Origin: Trichomonas vaginalis G3
Taxonomy: Eukaryota > Parabasalia > Trichomonadida > Trichomonadidae
Length of the DNA: 64,000 nucleotides
Assembly (NCBI RefSeq): GCF_026262505.1
Contig: NC_067207.1
Location: 13,918,082-13,982,081, forward strand
Direction: 5' to 3'
Of this stretch, positions 40,356 to 49,877 are shown one piece after another. Both the position numbers and the translations under genes were made by a program. Positions within the stretch are counted from its first letter, which is position 1, and each line of letters begins with the position of its first letter. The notes below the pieces were generated by a model, which was given only the letters and a program-made list of their open reading frames with translations, was not told the origin of the DNA and made no database searches.

Positions 40356-40775
40356 ATGGACGTATTTGAGTATCTCTTCGAATTGAAGCAAAACAAAGTT
40401 TACACACACAAACAATACAAGTTCATTGACAGAGTAGTTCTTTACACAAACAATGGAAAATGTTATAGAATAGCAGTCTTTGCTGAACCAAAATATTTTC
40501 ATAAAGCAAAGAAAGTTGGTATAACCGAGATGGTGAAAGTTCTTGAAGCAGACAAAAATATAACAACAAAACTGACCGATATTTCTAAAGGTAAGTTTAT
40601 AATACAATATTATATCAAAACTGGCGTACTGTCAATATTTGACGGAGAGAAGTCAGTTCAAGAACAACTTACTGACCTGCTGCCAAAATCTGCTCGATGG
40701 AAGCTGTCGTTATACCAATCTGAGGAGCCCCAGCAGGTTTCATCGAACGAATCTTCAAAAGAGCATCTTCCGTGA
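40356..40775 (+). CDS. 139-aa protein overlapping the capsid gene antisense, element B
   Basis: Whole, near-identical to 13064-13483. The last 107 bp are antisense to the capsid gene's end. Confidence 0.5.
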   Translation: MDVFEYLFELKQNKVYTHKQYKFIDRVVLYTNNGKCYRIAVFAEPKYFHKAKKVGITEMVKVLEADKNITTKLTDISKGKFIIQYYIKTGVLSIFDGEKSVQEQLTDLLPKSARWKLSLYQSEEPQQVSSNESSKEHLP

Positions 40776-42272
40776 AAAGTGCTATTGGTTTTGTAAACTT
40801 CTTTGCTTTCAATTCATCTGGACCGTCTCTGTCACCAGTATATTGTATTTGAACTGTACCAACAGTTGAAATACCACCCATAAAGTCTTCTGAGTCAGCA
40901 AATGGAATGCCAAGCCAAAAGTTTGAACGGTCTCCATTTGTATATTGAGTTTTTTGACCTCCTGTATGAGTCCATACTTTCACATATGGCATAATAGAAC
41001 TTTGCATTTCAGGGTTAATGGTTGTTGTGAAGTTGTTGTTAAAGTTCATAGCATCTAATGTCAAGTTGTATGACCTCATATCCTCAACTGTAGAATATTC
41101 TTCTCTTGGATAATATTTGCCATCTATGTTTATATGATATTTAATACCAGGGTTGTAGAAACAAGAATAGTCATTTATAGTTCGTCTGAACAGTACAAAC
41201 ATAGTATCTGCATGTTTCATTGCAGTTGTTAAAGCAATATCTGTTCTTGCACCTGGGTCAGCACTTTGGTTTCCAACTTCACCTGCAAAGTCTTTGACAG
41301 ATATTTGGTGTATAGGGAACATAAGTGGAACTGCAATATATTTGGCAGCTAAAGCATTTGAAATATCTGGGTCCAACATATAGACTGCAAGTCTGCTTTC
41401 TATTCTCTTGCATTCAAACTTTTCGCATGTGAACTTAACTGGGTCCCAAGCAGTTCCAGCAGCATTGAAGTAGTAGTTTACTTCAGTGTTGAGGTTTGAG
41501 AAACCAAAGTCTAAGTCAACTTTGTCTTTGCAAAAGTCACAGAACTTGGCTCCACCAGTTCCAGCTACAGTAAGAGTGAATGGGTCTTGTGTTGGTGCAA
41601 TGACTAAGTTATTTTTGCTTGGAGTAAGTTCGATAGAAATTTTTCCTGCCCAGTTTGGCAAGTATCTTAAAAACCTGAAGATGAGGAAAGATGACAAAGG
41701 AACTCTAAGTTTCAATTTTACTTTGGTTACTGCTGCTGCAGTTTGTCCAGAAAGGTCAACATAAACTCCTGGAACGTTAGGGTCAAGTCTTCTTATTTTC
41801 TCAATGGTGGCATACTGGTCTGTTTGTTCTCTAGCTTGTGGTTGTACTGAGTTTCTCAAAGCGAACCATTCATAGTTTGCCCATGTTACTGTTTGAACTA
41901 AGTCAGAGTTAGAATATATCTTATATCCATGAAAACTTCTGGAGCATATTGGTATCCGACATAGAAAATTCCATTGCAACCTTTCTTGTCAGACAACTTG
42001 GCAGAAGGTTTTATTTCAATGTCTTGTTCCACGTATAAGAAAGAGTTGTCAATAGAAATTATATGAAACCTGTCGCAAGCAATATCTACTGTTGTTGAAG
42101 AACCTTCTCCAAACTCACCTACGTTTCCATAAGAAACAGCAGTTGTATATTCGTAAGTTCCAGGAACTATTTCTGACCTTCTAATGGCATTGTCGCATTC
42201 GTTATACCATTCGGAAACATTTCCATTCATAGCATCCAAAACTGTTGGCGTTATATTCTGAGCGGCGTACAT
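40669..42272 (-). pseudogene. Major capsid protein (double jelly roll), element B
   Basis: The best open stretch (436 aa) has VPLSSFLIFRFLRYLPNWAG, DLDFGFSNLNTEVNYYFNAA, YIAVPLMFPIHQISVKDF and FGLGIPF-type strands ending IEQILAAGQ. The N-terminal region starts MYAAQNITPTVLDAMNGNVS. Forms the shell of the predicted virion. Broken, about one disruption. Confidence 0.8.
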
Positions 42273-44240
42273 TTCATATGGGTAAAAATATAGAATAGTT
42301 GTCAAGTTCTTCTTCGTATATGTTTTGTCAAGACTTTCATCGTAAATGTTTTGTTGAGACTTCTTCGTCAATGTTTTGTTGAGACTTCATCGTCAATGTT
42401 TTGTAAAGACTTTCATCGTAAATGTTTTGTTGAGACTTTGTCATGAACTTTCTTGTCAATGTTTTGTAAAGACTTTGTCAAGTTCTTCTTCGTAAATGTT
42501 TTGTTGAGACTTTGTCATCTAATTTCTCATGAACTTTCTTGTCAATGTTTTGTCATGAACTTTCTTGTCAATGTTTTGTAAAGACTTTGTCATGAACTTT
42601 CTTGTCTATGTTTTGTAAAGACTTTGTTGAGACTTCTTTGTAAAGACTTTGTTGAGACTTCTTTGTAAAGACTTTGTCATGAACTTTCTTGTCTATGTTT
42701 TGTAAAGACTTTGTTGAGACTTCTTTGTAAAGACTTTGTCATGAACTTTCTTGTCTATGTTTTGTTGAGACTTTGTCATGAACTTTCTTGTCAATGTTTT
42801 GTAAAGACTTTCATCGTAAATGTTTTGTTGAGACTTTGTCATGAACTTTCTTGTCTATGTTTTGTCAAGTTCTTCATCGTAAAGACTTTGTCATGAACTT
42901 TCTTGTCAATGTTTTTGTCAAGTTCTTCATCGTCAATGAGTGTAAATGACCCAAAATATATTTTAGGTGAAGAGGTGAGATCTCACCTGTTTTCTCACCT
43001 GTTTTTTCACCTCTTGAATTTTCATGAATTTCTTCGTAAATGTTTTGTTGAGACTTTGTCATGAACTTTCTTGTCAATGTTTTGTTGAGACTTTGTCATG
43101 AACTTTCTTGTCTATGTTTTGTCAAGTTCTTCATCGTAAAGACTTTGTCATGAACTTTCTTGTCAATGTTTTTGTCAAGTTCTTCATCGTCAATGAGTGT
43201 AAATGACCCAAAATATATTTTAGGTGAAGAGGTGAGATCTCACCTGTTTTCTCACCTGTTTTTTCACCTCTTGAATTTTCATGAATTTCTTCGTAAATGT
43301 TTTGTTGAGACTTCTTCGTCAATGTTTTGTAAAGACTTTGTTGAGACTTCTTTGTAAAGACTTTGTTGAGACTTTGTAAAGACTTTGTCATGACTTCTTT
43401 GTTGAGACTTCTTCATCTAATTTCTCATGAACTTCTCATCTAATTTCTCATGAACTTCTTCGTAAATGTTTTGTCAAGAAAGTTCAGTAAGGACATATGG
43501 GGTGAAAAAACAGGTGAGAAAACAGGTGAGATCTCACCTCTTCACCTAAAATATATTTTTGGGTCATTTACACTCATTGACGATGAAATCATGTCAAGTT
43601 CTTCATCGTCAATGTTTTGTTGAGACTTCTTCGTCAATGTTTTGTAAAGACTTTGTTGAGACTTCTTTGTAAAGACTTTGTTGAGACTTTGTAAAGACTT
43701 TGTCATGACTTCTTTGTTGAGACTTCTTCATCTAATTTCTCATGAACTTCTTCATCTAATTTCTCATGAACTTCTTCGTAAATGTTTTGTCAAGAAAGTT
43801 CAGTAAGGACATATGGGGTGAAAAAACAGGTGAGAAAACAGGTGAGATCTCACCTCTTCACCTAAAATATATTTTTGGGTCATTTACACTCATTGACGAT
43901 GAAATCATGTCAAGTTCTTCATCGTCAATGTTTTGTTGAGACTTCTTCGTCAATGTTTTGTAAAGACTTTGTTGAGACTTCTTTGTAAAGACTTTGTTGA
44001 GACTTTGTAAAGACTTTGTCATGACTTCTTTGTTGAGACTTCTTCATCTAATTTCTCATGAACTTCTTCATCTAATTTCTCATGAACTTCTTCGTAAATG
44101 TTTTGTCAAGAAAGTTCAGTAAGGACATATGGGGTGAAAAAACAGGTGAGAAAACAGGTGAGATCTCACCTCTTCACCTAAAATATATTTTTGGGTCATT
44201 TACACTCATTGACGATGAAATCATGTCAAGTTCTTCATCG
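42273..44240. repeat. Complex repeat array in the structural region of element B
   Basis: Short units such as gtcaatgttttgtaaagac, tttgtcatgaactttcttgt and tttgttgagacttcttcgt alternate. Embedded are palindrome repeats with cores at 42974-42987, 43231-43244, 43525-43538, 43841-43854 and 44157-44170. The left pair lies in a 257-bp period and the right three in an exact 316-bp period (43491, 43807, 44123). It occupies the place where A and C carry the 449-residue-type gene. The translated repeats give meaningless frames. Confidence 0.85.
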
Positions 44241-45233
44241 TCAATGTTTTGTTGAGACTTCTTCACTACTTTCACTTTGTTCTACTCTTCTCTTCTTCTT
44301 TGGTGTCGCTTTTGGTAACTTGCCCTCTGCTTCAAGTTGTTGTTGCTGAACTATTTCTTCCATGTCTGGTTGTATCTGAACTTCTTCCTGTGGAGTTTCT
44401 TGTACCTCATCTGCTGGCACATATGTTCCGAGACCGTTTTTAACAAGTTCCCTATCTAAGTCATCCGGACTCATAAACCTTTCTTCTTTCGTTCCGTCTC
44501 TATATTCTGCACTTTTCATTACCTTTTGCATGGACGCGTCGTCATTTTTACTTTCTTGTGCTAAGTTTTCATACTGTATGGTTTGGTTCTGCAACTGTAA
44601 AAGTTTTTCTGCCTTTACATTTGCTTCAACTTCTTTTTTATACTCATCGCTATCCACATATGTCTTCAGGGCTTTTTGTTTTATCTCTTCATCTTTCAGT
44701 ACTTTATATCGAGTAGTATGGTTTTTCAAATTTATGACATCTTGTTCCATTTTTGCTACTTCTGCTGCTTTTTCTGACATTTTTTTCGCATATTCCTCTG
44801 TACTTAGTTCTTTCAGTTGTTCTTCTTTCTTCTTTTTCTCTACGTTTAACTCATTGAGTTTCTTTGTGTGTCTGTCATATTCTAGTTTCTTTTCGTTTTC
44901 ACATATTTGCTTCTGTATGTCTATGTTTGACTTTTTGACATCTGTTATTTGATTTTTGAGTGAACTCAAATTCATTTGACTTTGAGGGTTATATGCTGTT
45001 CCGTCTGCAGCTCCACCATAGCCTGCCATTTTCGCTAAAAGTGCCGCTCTTAAACCTCCACTCTGTGCACCAACAACTCGGTTTAAAAGCATAGGATTGC
45101 TTGACATTTGTTGCAACATAGTGGGGTCATTCAGCATTTGTTGTTGCAACTGTTGTTGTGGTGTTAGTCTTACTATTGGATGTTTCAATGCTCTCTTCCT
45201 CTTACGTATATTCTTACGTATCTTACGTGGCAT
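44241..45233 (-). CDS. Basic coiled-coil protein, short composite form, 330 aa
   Basis: Open frame with the same basic head (MPRKIRKNIRKRKRALKHP), Gln-rich segment and coiled coil as 47906-49877. The C-terminal end resembles in part that gene's end (EEIVQQQQLE) and in part the end of the 449-residue gene (EGKLPK...RRVEQSESSEEV). It is therefore a shorter product with mixed ends, adjoining the repeat array. It may or may not be functional. Confidence 0.5.
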   Translation of the reverse strand: MPRKIRKNIRKRKRALKHPIVRLTPQQQLQQQMLNDPTMLQQMSSNPMLLNRVVGAQSGGLRAALLAKMAGYGGAADGTAYNPQSQMNLSSLKNQITDVKKSNIDIQKQICENEKKLEYDRHTKKLNELNVEKKKKEEQLKELSTEEYAKKMSEKAAEVAKMEQDVINLKNHTTRYKVLKDEEIKQKALKTYVDSDEYKKEVEANVKAEKLLQLQNQTIQYENLAQESKNDDASMQKVMKSAEYRDGTKEERFMSPDDLDRELVKNGLGTYVPADEVQETPQEEVQIQPDMEEIVQQQQLEAEGKLPKATPKKKRRVEQSESSEEVSTKH

Positions 45234-45281
45234 TTAAGTGAAGTTAAAAAGCGGCTTTTGACAGATGTTTATATGACACTT

Positions 45282-45575
45282 TCTCCGGTTTATAGGACCT
45301 CTCTCATATTCTATCTTATCGTATCTAAACTCATCGTAAATGTTTTGTTAAGACTTCATCTAATTTCTCATGAACTTTCTTGTAAATGTTTTGTTAAGTT
45401 CTTCATCGTAAAGACTTTGTCAAGACTTCTTCATCGTAAAGACTTTGTCAAGTTCTTCATCGTAAAGACTTTGTCCTCTAACCATCTCATAACGGTTTCC
45501 AAACCACTTTTATCGGATGTAAAGTAAAAGCATGGATGGTTATGTAAAACGTCTAAAGTTTCTAAAGAGTCTCTC
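45282..45575 (-). pseudogene. Inverted methyltransferase fragment split by repeat units
   Basis: 45282-45315 and 45475-45575 are the reverse complement of parts of the methyltransferase region at about 22040-22200. Between them lie units of the same short repeats as in 42273-44240. The element's two arms therefore share more than the terminal repeat. Confidence 0.75.
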
Positions 45576-45838
45576 AAAGTATACTTCCTTGGAACGCCCG
45601 TAACTTTGAGAAGCGACGATAGACCCTTACTTGTCCGGACATAGTTCTACTATTTTGAGTCCTCTACAAACAAGTCAACAGCAACGACTTTCAAAAAATT
45701 TTAGGGGCTAGAAGGCACGAAGTGCCTGGGAAGCCCGCTTCACCCAAAAAAACCTCATTTTATATCAACTGCATGTTATACTAAACATCTTCAGGGGCTA
45801 GAGGGGCGCAGCCCTGGAAGCCCCAATACCCTTTTTTT
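45575..45838. repeat. Right terminal inverted repeat of element B
   Basis: Reverse complement of 21029-21320 with both hairpin modules (inner 45702-45733, outer 45793-45824) and a terminal T-run. TTCATT follows at 45839-45844. Confidence 0.9.
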
Positions 45839-46267
45839 TTCATTCTATCAAAATACTCTTTAAATCGGATTAATGCATTCAAAATATGCTGTATTTTATA
45901 AAATTGTCATAAATTGATTGAAATTTTCATATAGTTAGCATAATCTTTGAAAATGCTGCGAAACATCTTATCAATATGAGCAATAACTATTAAATATCTC
46001 CAAACAAAGCATTGTCATAGCTCAAGTAATTGATCAAGTTCCAATTAAACTTAAAATCTCTTGATAATCAGCTCATTCACCAAGTACTACTCAATATAAT
46101 GCGTGATTACATATGTTGTCTTATTCTCAAAGCTTCGTTTGACAAAAAAATTTAAGATATAAATTTTGTATTGATGCAAAGAAACAATATTAATACTTTT
46201 CTTCCTGTTTTATTTTTGAATTCAGAATAATTGATGAGACTCATTGAATCTTAAAAATTCTGAGTGC
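45839..46267. other. Host intergenic DNA upstream of the ankyrin gene
   Basis: About 430 bp, AT-rich, no gene seen. TTCATT at 45839-45844 is the right target duplicate of B. An actcattgaat string at 46239 resembles a trichomonad initiator imperfectly and lies about 25 bp before the ATG. Confidence 0.5.
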
Positions 46268-47602
46268 ATGAGTATGGAAACCTGTCTTATACATTCGAAT
46301 GAGTGCATCCTAGCAAATATCAGACAATACATTAATGAAGCTAAGTTTTTTGATATTTTTGAGGCTGAAGACATCAAAGAAATATTGCAGGCAGGCGAAG
46401 TACAACTGGCAGACTATCTTGATCTTATTGAACAATGTGGGAAGAATAAAAACGGAGTTAAATCAATATTGTTTTTACTTAATGCAAGACTCTCTTTGAA
46501 AAATCTTCAAGAAGCCATTTCTATTCTTAAATCCCTATCAAATAACTTACATTTAAGTGTTTTCAACGAAATTAACAAAGTAATAGAGCTCAATGAGCAT
46601 TCACTCGAAATAATACAGCAAAGTCAAGATAAAGAAAATGAAATTAAAAATCTTAACTCAGAGAACGCGCAATTAAAGGATGAAATATCCATACTTAAAG
46701 AAAGTCTTTTCACCTATGAATTTCAATCAAAAATTGCTCAATATTCAAATTCGACTGATTTTAATAGTATATATCAATTTCTTGAAAATCTTTCAGCGAA
46801 AGAAGACCAAAAGTACATGTATTTAGCATTTGAAGAAGGTCTCTGTGGTAAGAAGGATGAAAAAGAGAATACTATTCTTATAAAAGCATCATCAACAGGA
46901 AACTTCAAATTTGTTAAATCACTTATTGAATGGGGATGTGATCTAAATGCTGCAAATAGAAATGGAGATACTCCTATAATGAAAGCTTCAGCACAAGGAC
47001 ATCAAAATATTGTCAAATATCTTAGAGAAAATGAAGCAAATAAAGAAGCAAAAAATAATTCTGGTATTACTTCTCTTATTTATGCATCAGCTAATGGACA
47101 TTTCGATGTGGTGAAATATCTTATCGAAAATGATGCAAATAAGGAATCAAAGGACAACAATGGAAATTCTCCTCTTAGTTGGGCATCTAGTATGGGCAAT
47201 TATGAAATTGTCAAATACTTAATTGAAAATGACGCAAATAAAGAAACCAAAAATAATGAAGGTGTCACTCCTCTGATGAAATCATCTGCAAAAGGTCATC
47301 TTAATATTGTTAAGTATCTTGTAATAAATGGAGCAAATAAGGAAGCGAAGAATAAAGATGGTTTTACTGCTCTAATATATGCAACAACAAATGGTCAACT
47401 CGAAGTTGTTAAATACCTTGTATCAGTTGGGGCAAATATTGATGCAACGGATAATTATGGATATACATCTCTTAAATGGGCTTTGTCAAATAATAATGAG
47501 AAAATAATTGATTTCCTTAATTCAGCAGGAGCTTCTGTTGATGCACCAAGAAATACTGGAAATAGACGACGCAATTGGGCTTCAATTAGAGGTAAATTAT
47601 AA
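46268..47602 (+). CDS. Host ankyrin-repeat protein, 444 aa
   Basis: The start is taken at ATG 46268 (a TTG 24 bp upstream also stays open; an ATG at 46274 is possible). Residues 1-130 are helical and non-repeat (FDIFEAEDIKEILQAGEVQLADYL). Residues about 95-155 form a coiled coil. From about 190 on come seven to eight 33-residue ankyrin repeats with the G.TPL..A...GH..IVKYLIE pattern. The last repeat is followed by a short basic tail. Such single-exon proteins form a very large family in T. vaginalis and mediate protein binding. The stop plus next base reads TAAA, the trichomonad polyadenylation signal. The gene looks whole. Confidence 0.88.
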   Translation: MSMETCLIHSNECILANIRQYINEAKFFDIFEAEDIKEILQAGEVQLADYLDLIEQCGKNKNGVKSILFLLNARLSLKNLQEAISILKSLSNNLHLSVFNEINKVIELNEHSLEIIQQSQDKENEIKNLNSENAQLKDEISILKESLFTYEFQSKIAQYSNSTDFNSIYQFLENLSAKEDQKYMYLAFEEGLCGKKDEKENTILIKASSTGNFKFVKSLIEWGCDLNAANRNGDTPIMKASAQGHQNIVKYLRENEANKEAKNNSGITSLIYASANGHFDVVKYLIENDANKESKDNNGNSPLSWASSMGNYEIVKYLIENDANKETKNNEGVTPLMKSSAKGHLNIVKYLVINGANKEAKNKDGFTALIYATTNGQLEVVKYLVSVGANIDATDNYGYTSLKWALSNNNEKIIDFLNSAGASVDAPRNTGNRRRNWASIRGKL

Positions 47603-47804
47603 ATAAAGTACTCACAAAATCTAGATTGAGAGGCGGTCAATGACTTTTGAGGGGAAATTAACGCATGGAATTTAATATTATTTAGGTTGATATTCTTGCT
47701 TATTATTTCAGAAAAAAATCTTAAAAATTTCAATATGAAAATTGAAAGCAATTCAAAAAAATTGCTAACATGTAAATTTTAATATCCTATGCATAATTTC
47801 ATAT
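47603..47804. other. Host DNA between the ankyrin gene and element C
   Basis: About 200 bp of AT-rich sequence with no gene or repeat that I can recognise, ending in the A-rich tract before element C. Confidence 0.5.
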
Positions 47805-47905
47805 AAAAAAAAAAGAAAAAAAAAAGGGATTGGGGCTTCCAGGCGCGTTGCGCCCTCTAGCCCCGAAGATGTTTAGTATAAAACCGCTTTTTAACTTCAC
47901 TTAAA
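47805..47905. repeat. Left terminus of element C
   Basis: A-rich tract, ggattgggg, hairpin module at 47832-47864 (GGCGC/GCGCC stem) and gaagatgtttagtata shared with B's outer terminus. The basic coiled-coil gene begins within about 40 bp, so this arm is much shorter than in A or B. Confidence 0.85.
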
Positions 47906-49877
47906 ATGCCACGTAAGCTACGTAAGAATATACGTAAGAGGAAGAGAGCATTGAAACATCCAATAGTAAGACTGACACCACAACAACAGTTGCAACAACA
48001 AATGCTGAATGACCCCACTATGTTGCAACAAATGTCAAGCAATCCTATGCTTTTAAACCGAGTTGTTGGTGCACAGAGTGGAGGTTTAAGAGCGGCACTT
48101 TTAGCGAAAATGGCAGGCTATGGTGGAGCTGCAGACGGAACAGCATATAACCCTCAAAGTCAAATGAATTTGAGTTCACTCAAAAATCAAATAACAGATG
48201 TCAAAAAGTCAAACATAGACATACAGAAGCAAATATGTGAAAACGAAAAGAAACTAGAATATGACAGACACACAAAGAAACTCAATGAGTTAAACGTAGA
48301 GAAAAAGAAGAAAGAAGAACAACTGAAAGAACTAAGTACAGAGGAATATGCGAAAAAAATGTCAGAAAAAGCAGCAGAAGTAGCAAAAATGGAACAAGAT
48401 GTCATAAATTTGAAAAACCATACTACTCGATATAAAGTACTGAAAGATGAAGAGATAAAACAAAAAGCCCTGAAGACATATATGGATAGCGATGAGTATA
48501 AAAAAGAAGTTGAAGCAACTGTAAAGGCAGAAAAACTTTTACAGTTGCAAAACCAAACCGTACAGTATGAAAACTTAGCACAAGAAAGTAAAAATAACGA
48601 CGCAGCCATGCAAAAGGCAATGAAAAGCGCAGAATATATAAAAGCTAATAATGACTGGTTAGATGCCCAAGCCAACGCTAAAGCAGCCCAGCTTATAGGG
48701 TCAATAAGGACAAAAATACAAGCGGATGAAGACAGTTCAAATGAAGCTTTAACAAATGCTGACTTTAAGAACGCCTTCGAAGCTCTTCATAGTAAGGTGA
48801 AACAAGTGAACGACTTCTCATCTGGAAAGAAACTGAAGTCTGAAGGTTTCGACAAAGAGTTAAAAGAAGTAGCACAAAATATGACGAAAATAACAGATGC
48901 AGCAACGAGACAGGCAGTTCAAAGTGCCTATGACGCCGTTAGAGCAACTGTTGTGAAAAGTCAAGAAAAAGAGTTACAACAGACCAAAACAGACCTAGTA
49001 AATGCTTTCTTAAAAACGAAAAGTCAGGTAGGACATTACGCTGCAGATGGAACATATGTGCCAGCTGGTGGAACATATGTGCCAGCTGGTGGAACTTATA
49101 TACTAGCTAGTGGAACTTATATACCACCAAACCCTCCAAGAGAAGCACCTGCACCAGGACTACCTAAAACATTTACATCGTCACATGGACACAGACACAG
49201 GCATGCACCAAAACCAACACAACAACCAACAGTTCAAAACCCTGCACAACAACCACCTCCACAACCAACACAACAACCAACAGTTCAAAACCCTGCACAA
49301 CAACCACCTCCACAACCAGAGCAAGGACATAAAAGAAGTAGAGAACAAGGAAACCAAGAATTCTTAAAAAGGCTTAAGGAAGACTATGGTTACCCAGATA
49401 GTATTGACTTTAGTGACAGATATAAAGAAGCTATTAGAAAGTTCAAGGATGGAAATACTGACCCGGACCTATTTAGCTTTATGGCTCAGCACCAAAACGG
49501 ATATAAATTCAAAAACCTGGAAAATACAGCTCGCTAAGGGATATGATTAATAGCATATCATCAAATGACATGAACGAATTTACTCCGAGATATTTGATGT
49601 CAGAGCTAAATGACAATTCAACTCCCGTCATGAAACGCGTAAAAAATAGAGACGGAACGAAAGAAGAAAGGTTTATGAGTCCGGATGACTTAGATAGGGA
49701 AATTGTTGAAAACGGTCTCGGAATATATGAAATGCCAGCAGATGAGGTAAAGAAACTCCACAGGAAGAACTAGTTCAGATACAACCAGACATGGAAGAAA
49801 TAGTTCAGCAACAACAGCTAGAAGAGCCTGAAGGAAACGAACAAGTCACTCTTTGGAAACTAACTTCACAGAACTAG
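47906..49877 (+). pseudogene. Basic coiled-coil core-like protein, element C
   Basis: Longest open stretch of the family. Basic head MPRKLRKNIRKRKRALKHPI, Gln/Met-rich 25-60, Gly-rich 70-85, coiled coil about 90-250, a second helical region to about 370, the GTYVPAGGTYVPAGG repeats, a His/Arg patch (GHRHRHAPKP) and Gln/Pro repeats. The basic head would bind DNA and the rest suggests a core or tape-like assembly protein. Broken, about two disruptions. Confidence 0.6.
49056..49330 (+). repeat. Coding tandem repeats in the coiled-coil gene
   Basis: Units of ggaacatatgtgccagctggt (about 49050-49110) and a 57-bp duplication with caaccaacagttcaaaac and cctgcacaacaacc (about 49220-49320). The unit number differs from element A, showing recent length variation. 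Confidence 0.7.

Larger units (their letters stand above)
21029..45838. mobile_element. Maverick/Polinton element B, end to end
   Basis: About 24.8 kb. It has inverted terminal repeats (21029-21320 against 45575-45838) and TTCATT directly outside both ends (21023-21028, 45839-45844), fitting the 6-bp duplication known for Mavericks. Order: methyltransferase, tiny membrane protein, amphipathic peptide, fibre-like gene facing the integrase, pVI-like, small genes, HNH, polymerase, HNH, accessory cassettes, packaging ATPase, helicase, capsid genes, repeat array, basic coiled-coil gene, inverted methyltransferase fragment. It is broken, with about fifteen to twenty disruptions, though polymerase, minor capsid and several others are whole. 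Near-identity with A and C and matching terminal repeats point to a young copy. Confidence 0.93.

Noticed and set aside
39759-40607. 282-aa version of the MSFPKNRS gene (also 12659-13315 and 52937-53782)
   Set aside because: The extra N-terminal part is antisense of the neighbouring 139-aa gene; the conserved protein begins at the internal ATG next to the spacer.
46244-46267. TTG start for the ankyrin gene
   Set aside because: ATG codons follow at 46268 and 46274; a non-ATG start is not needed in this organism.
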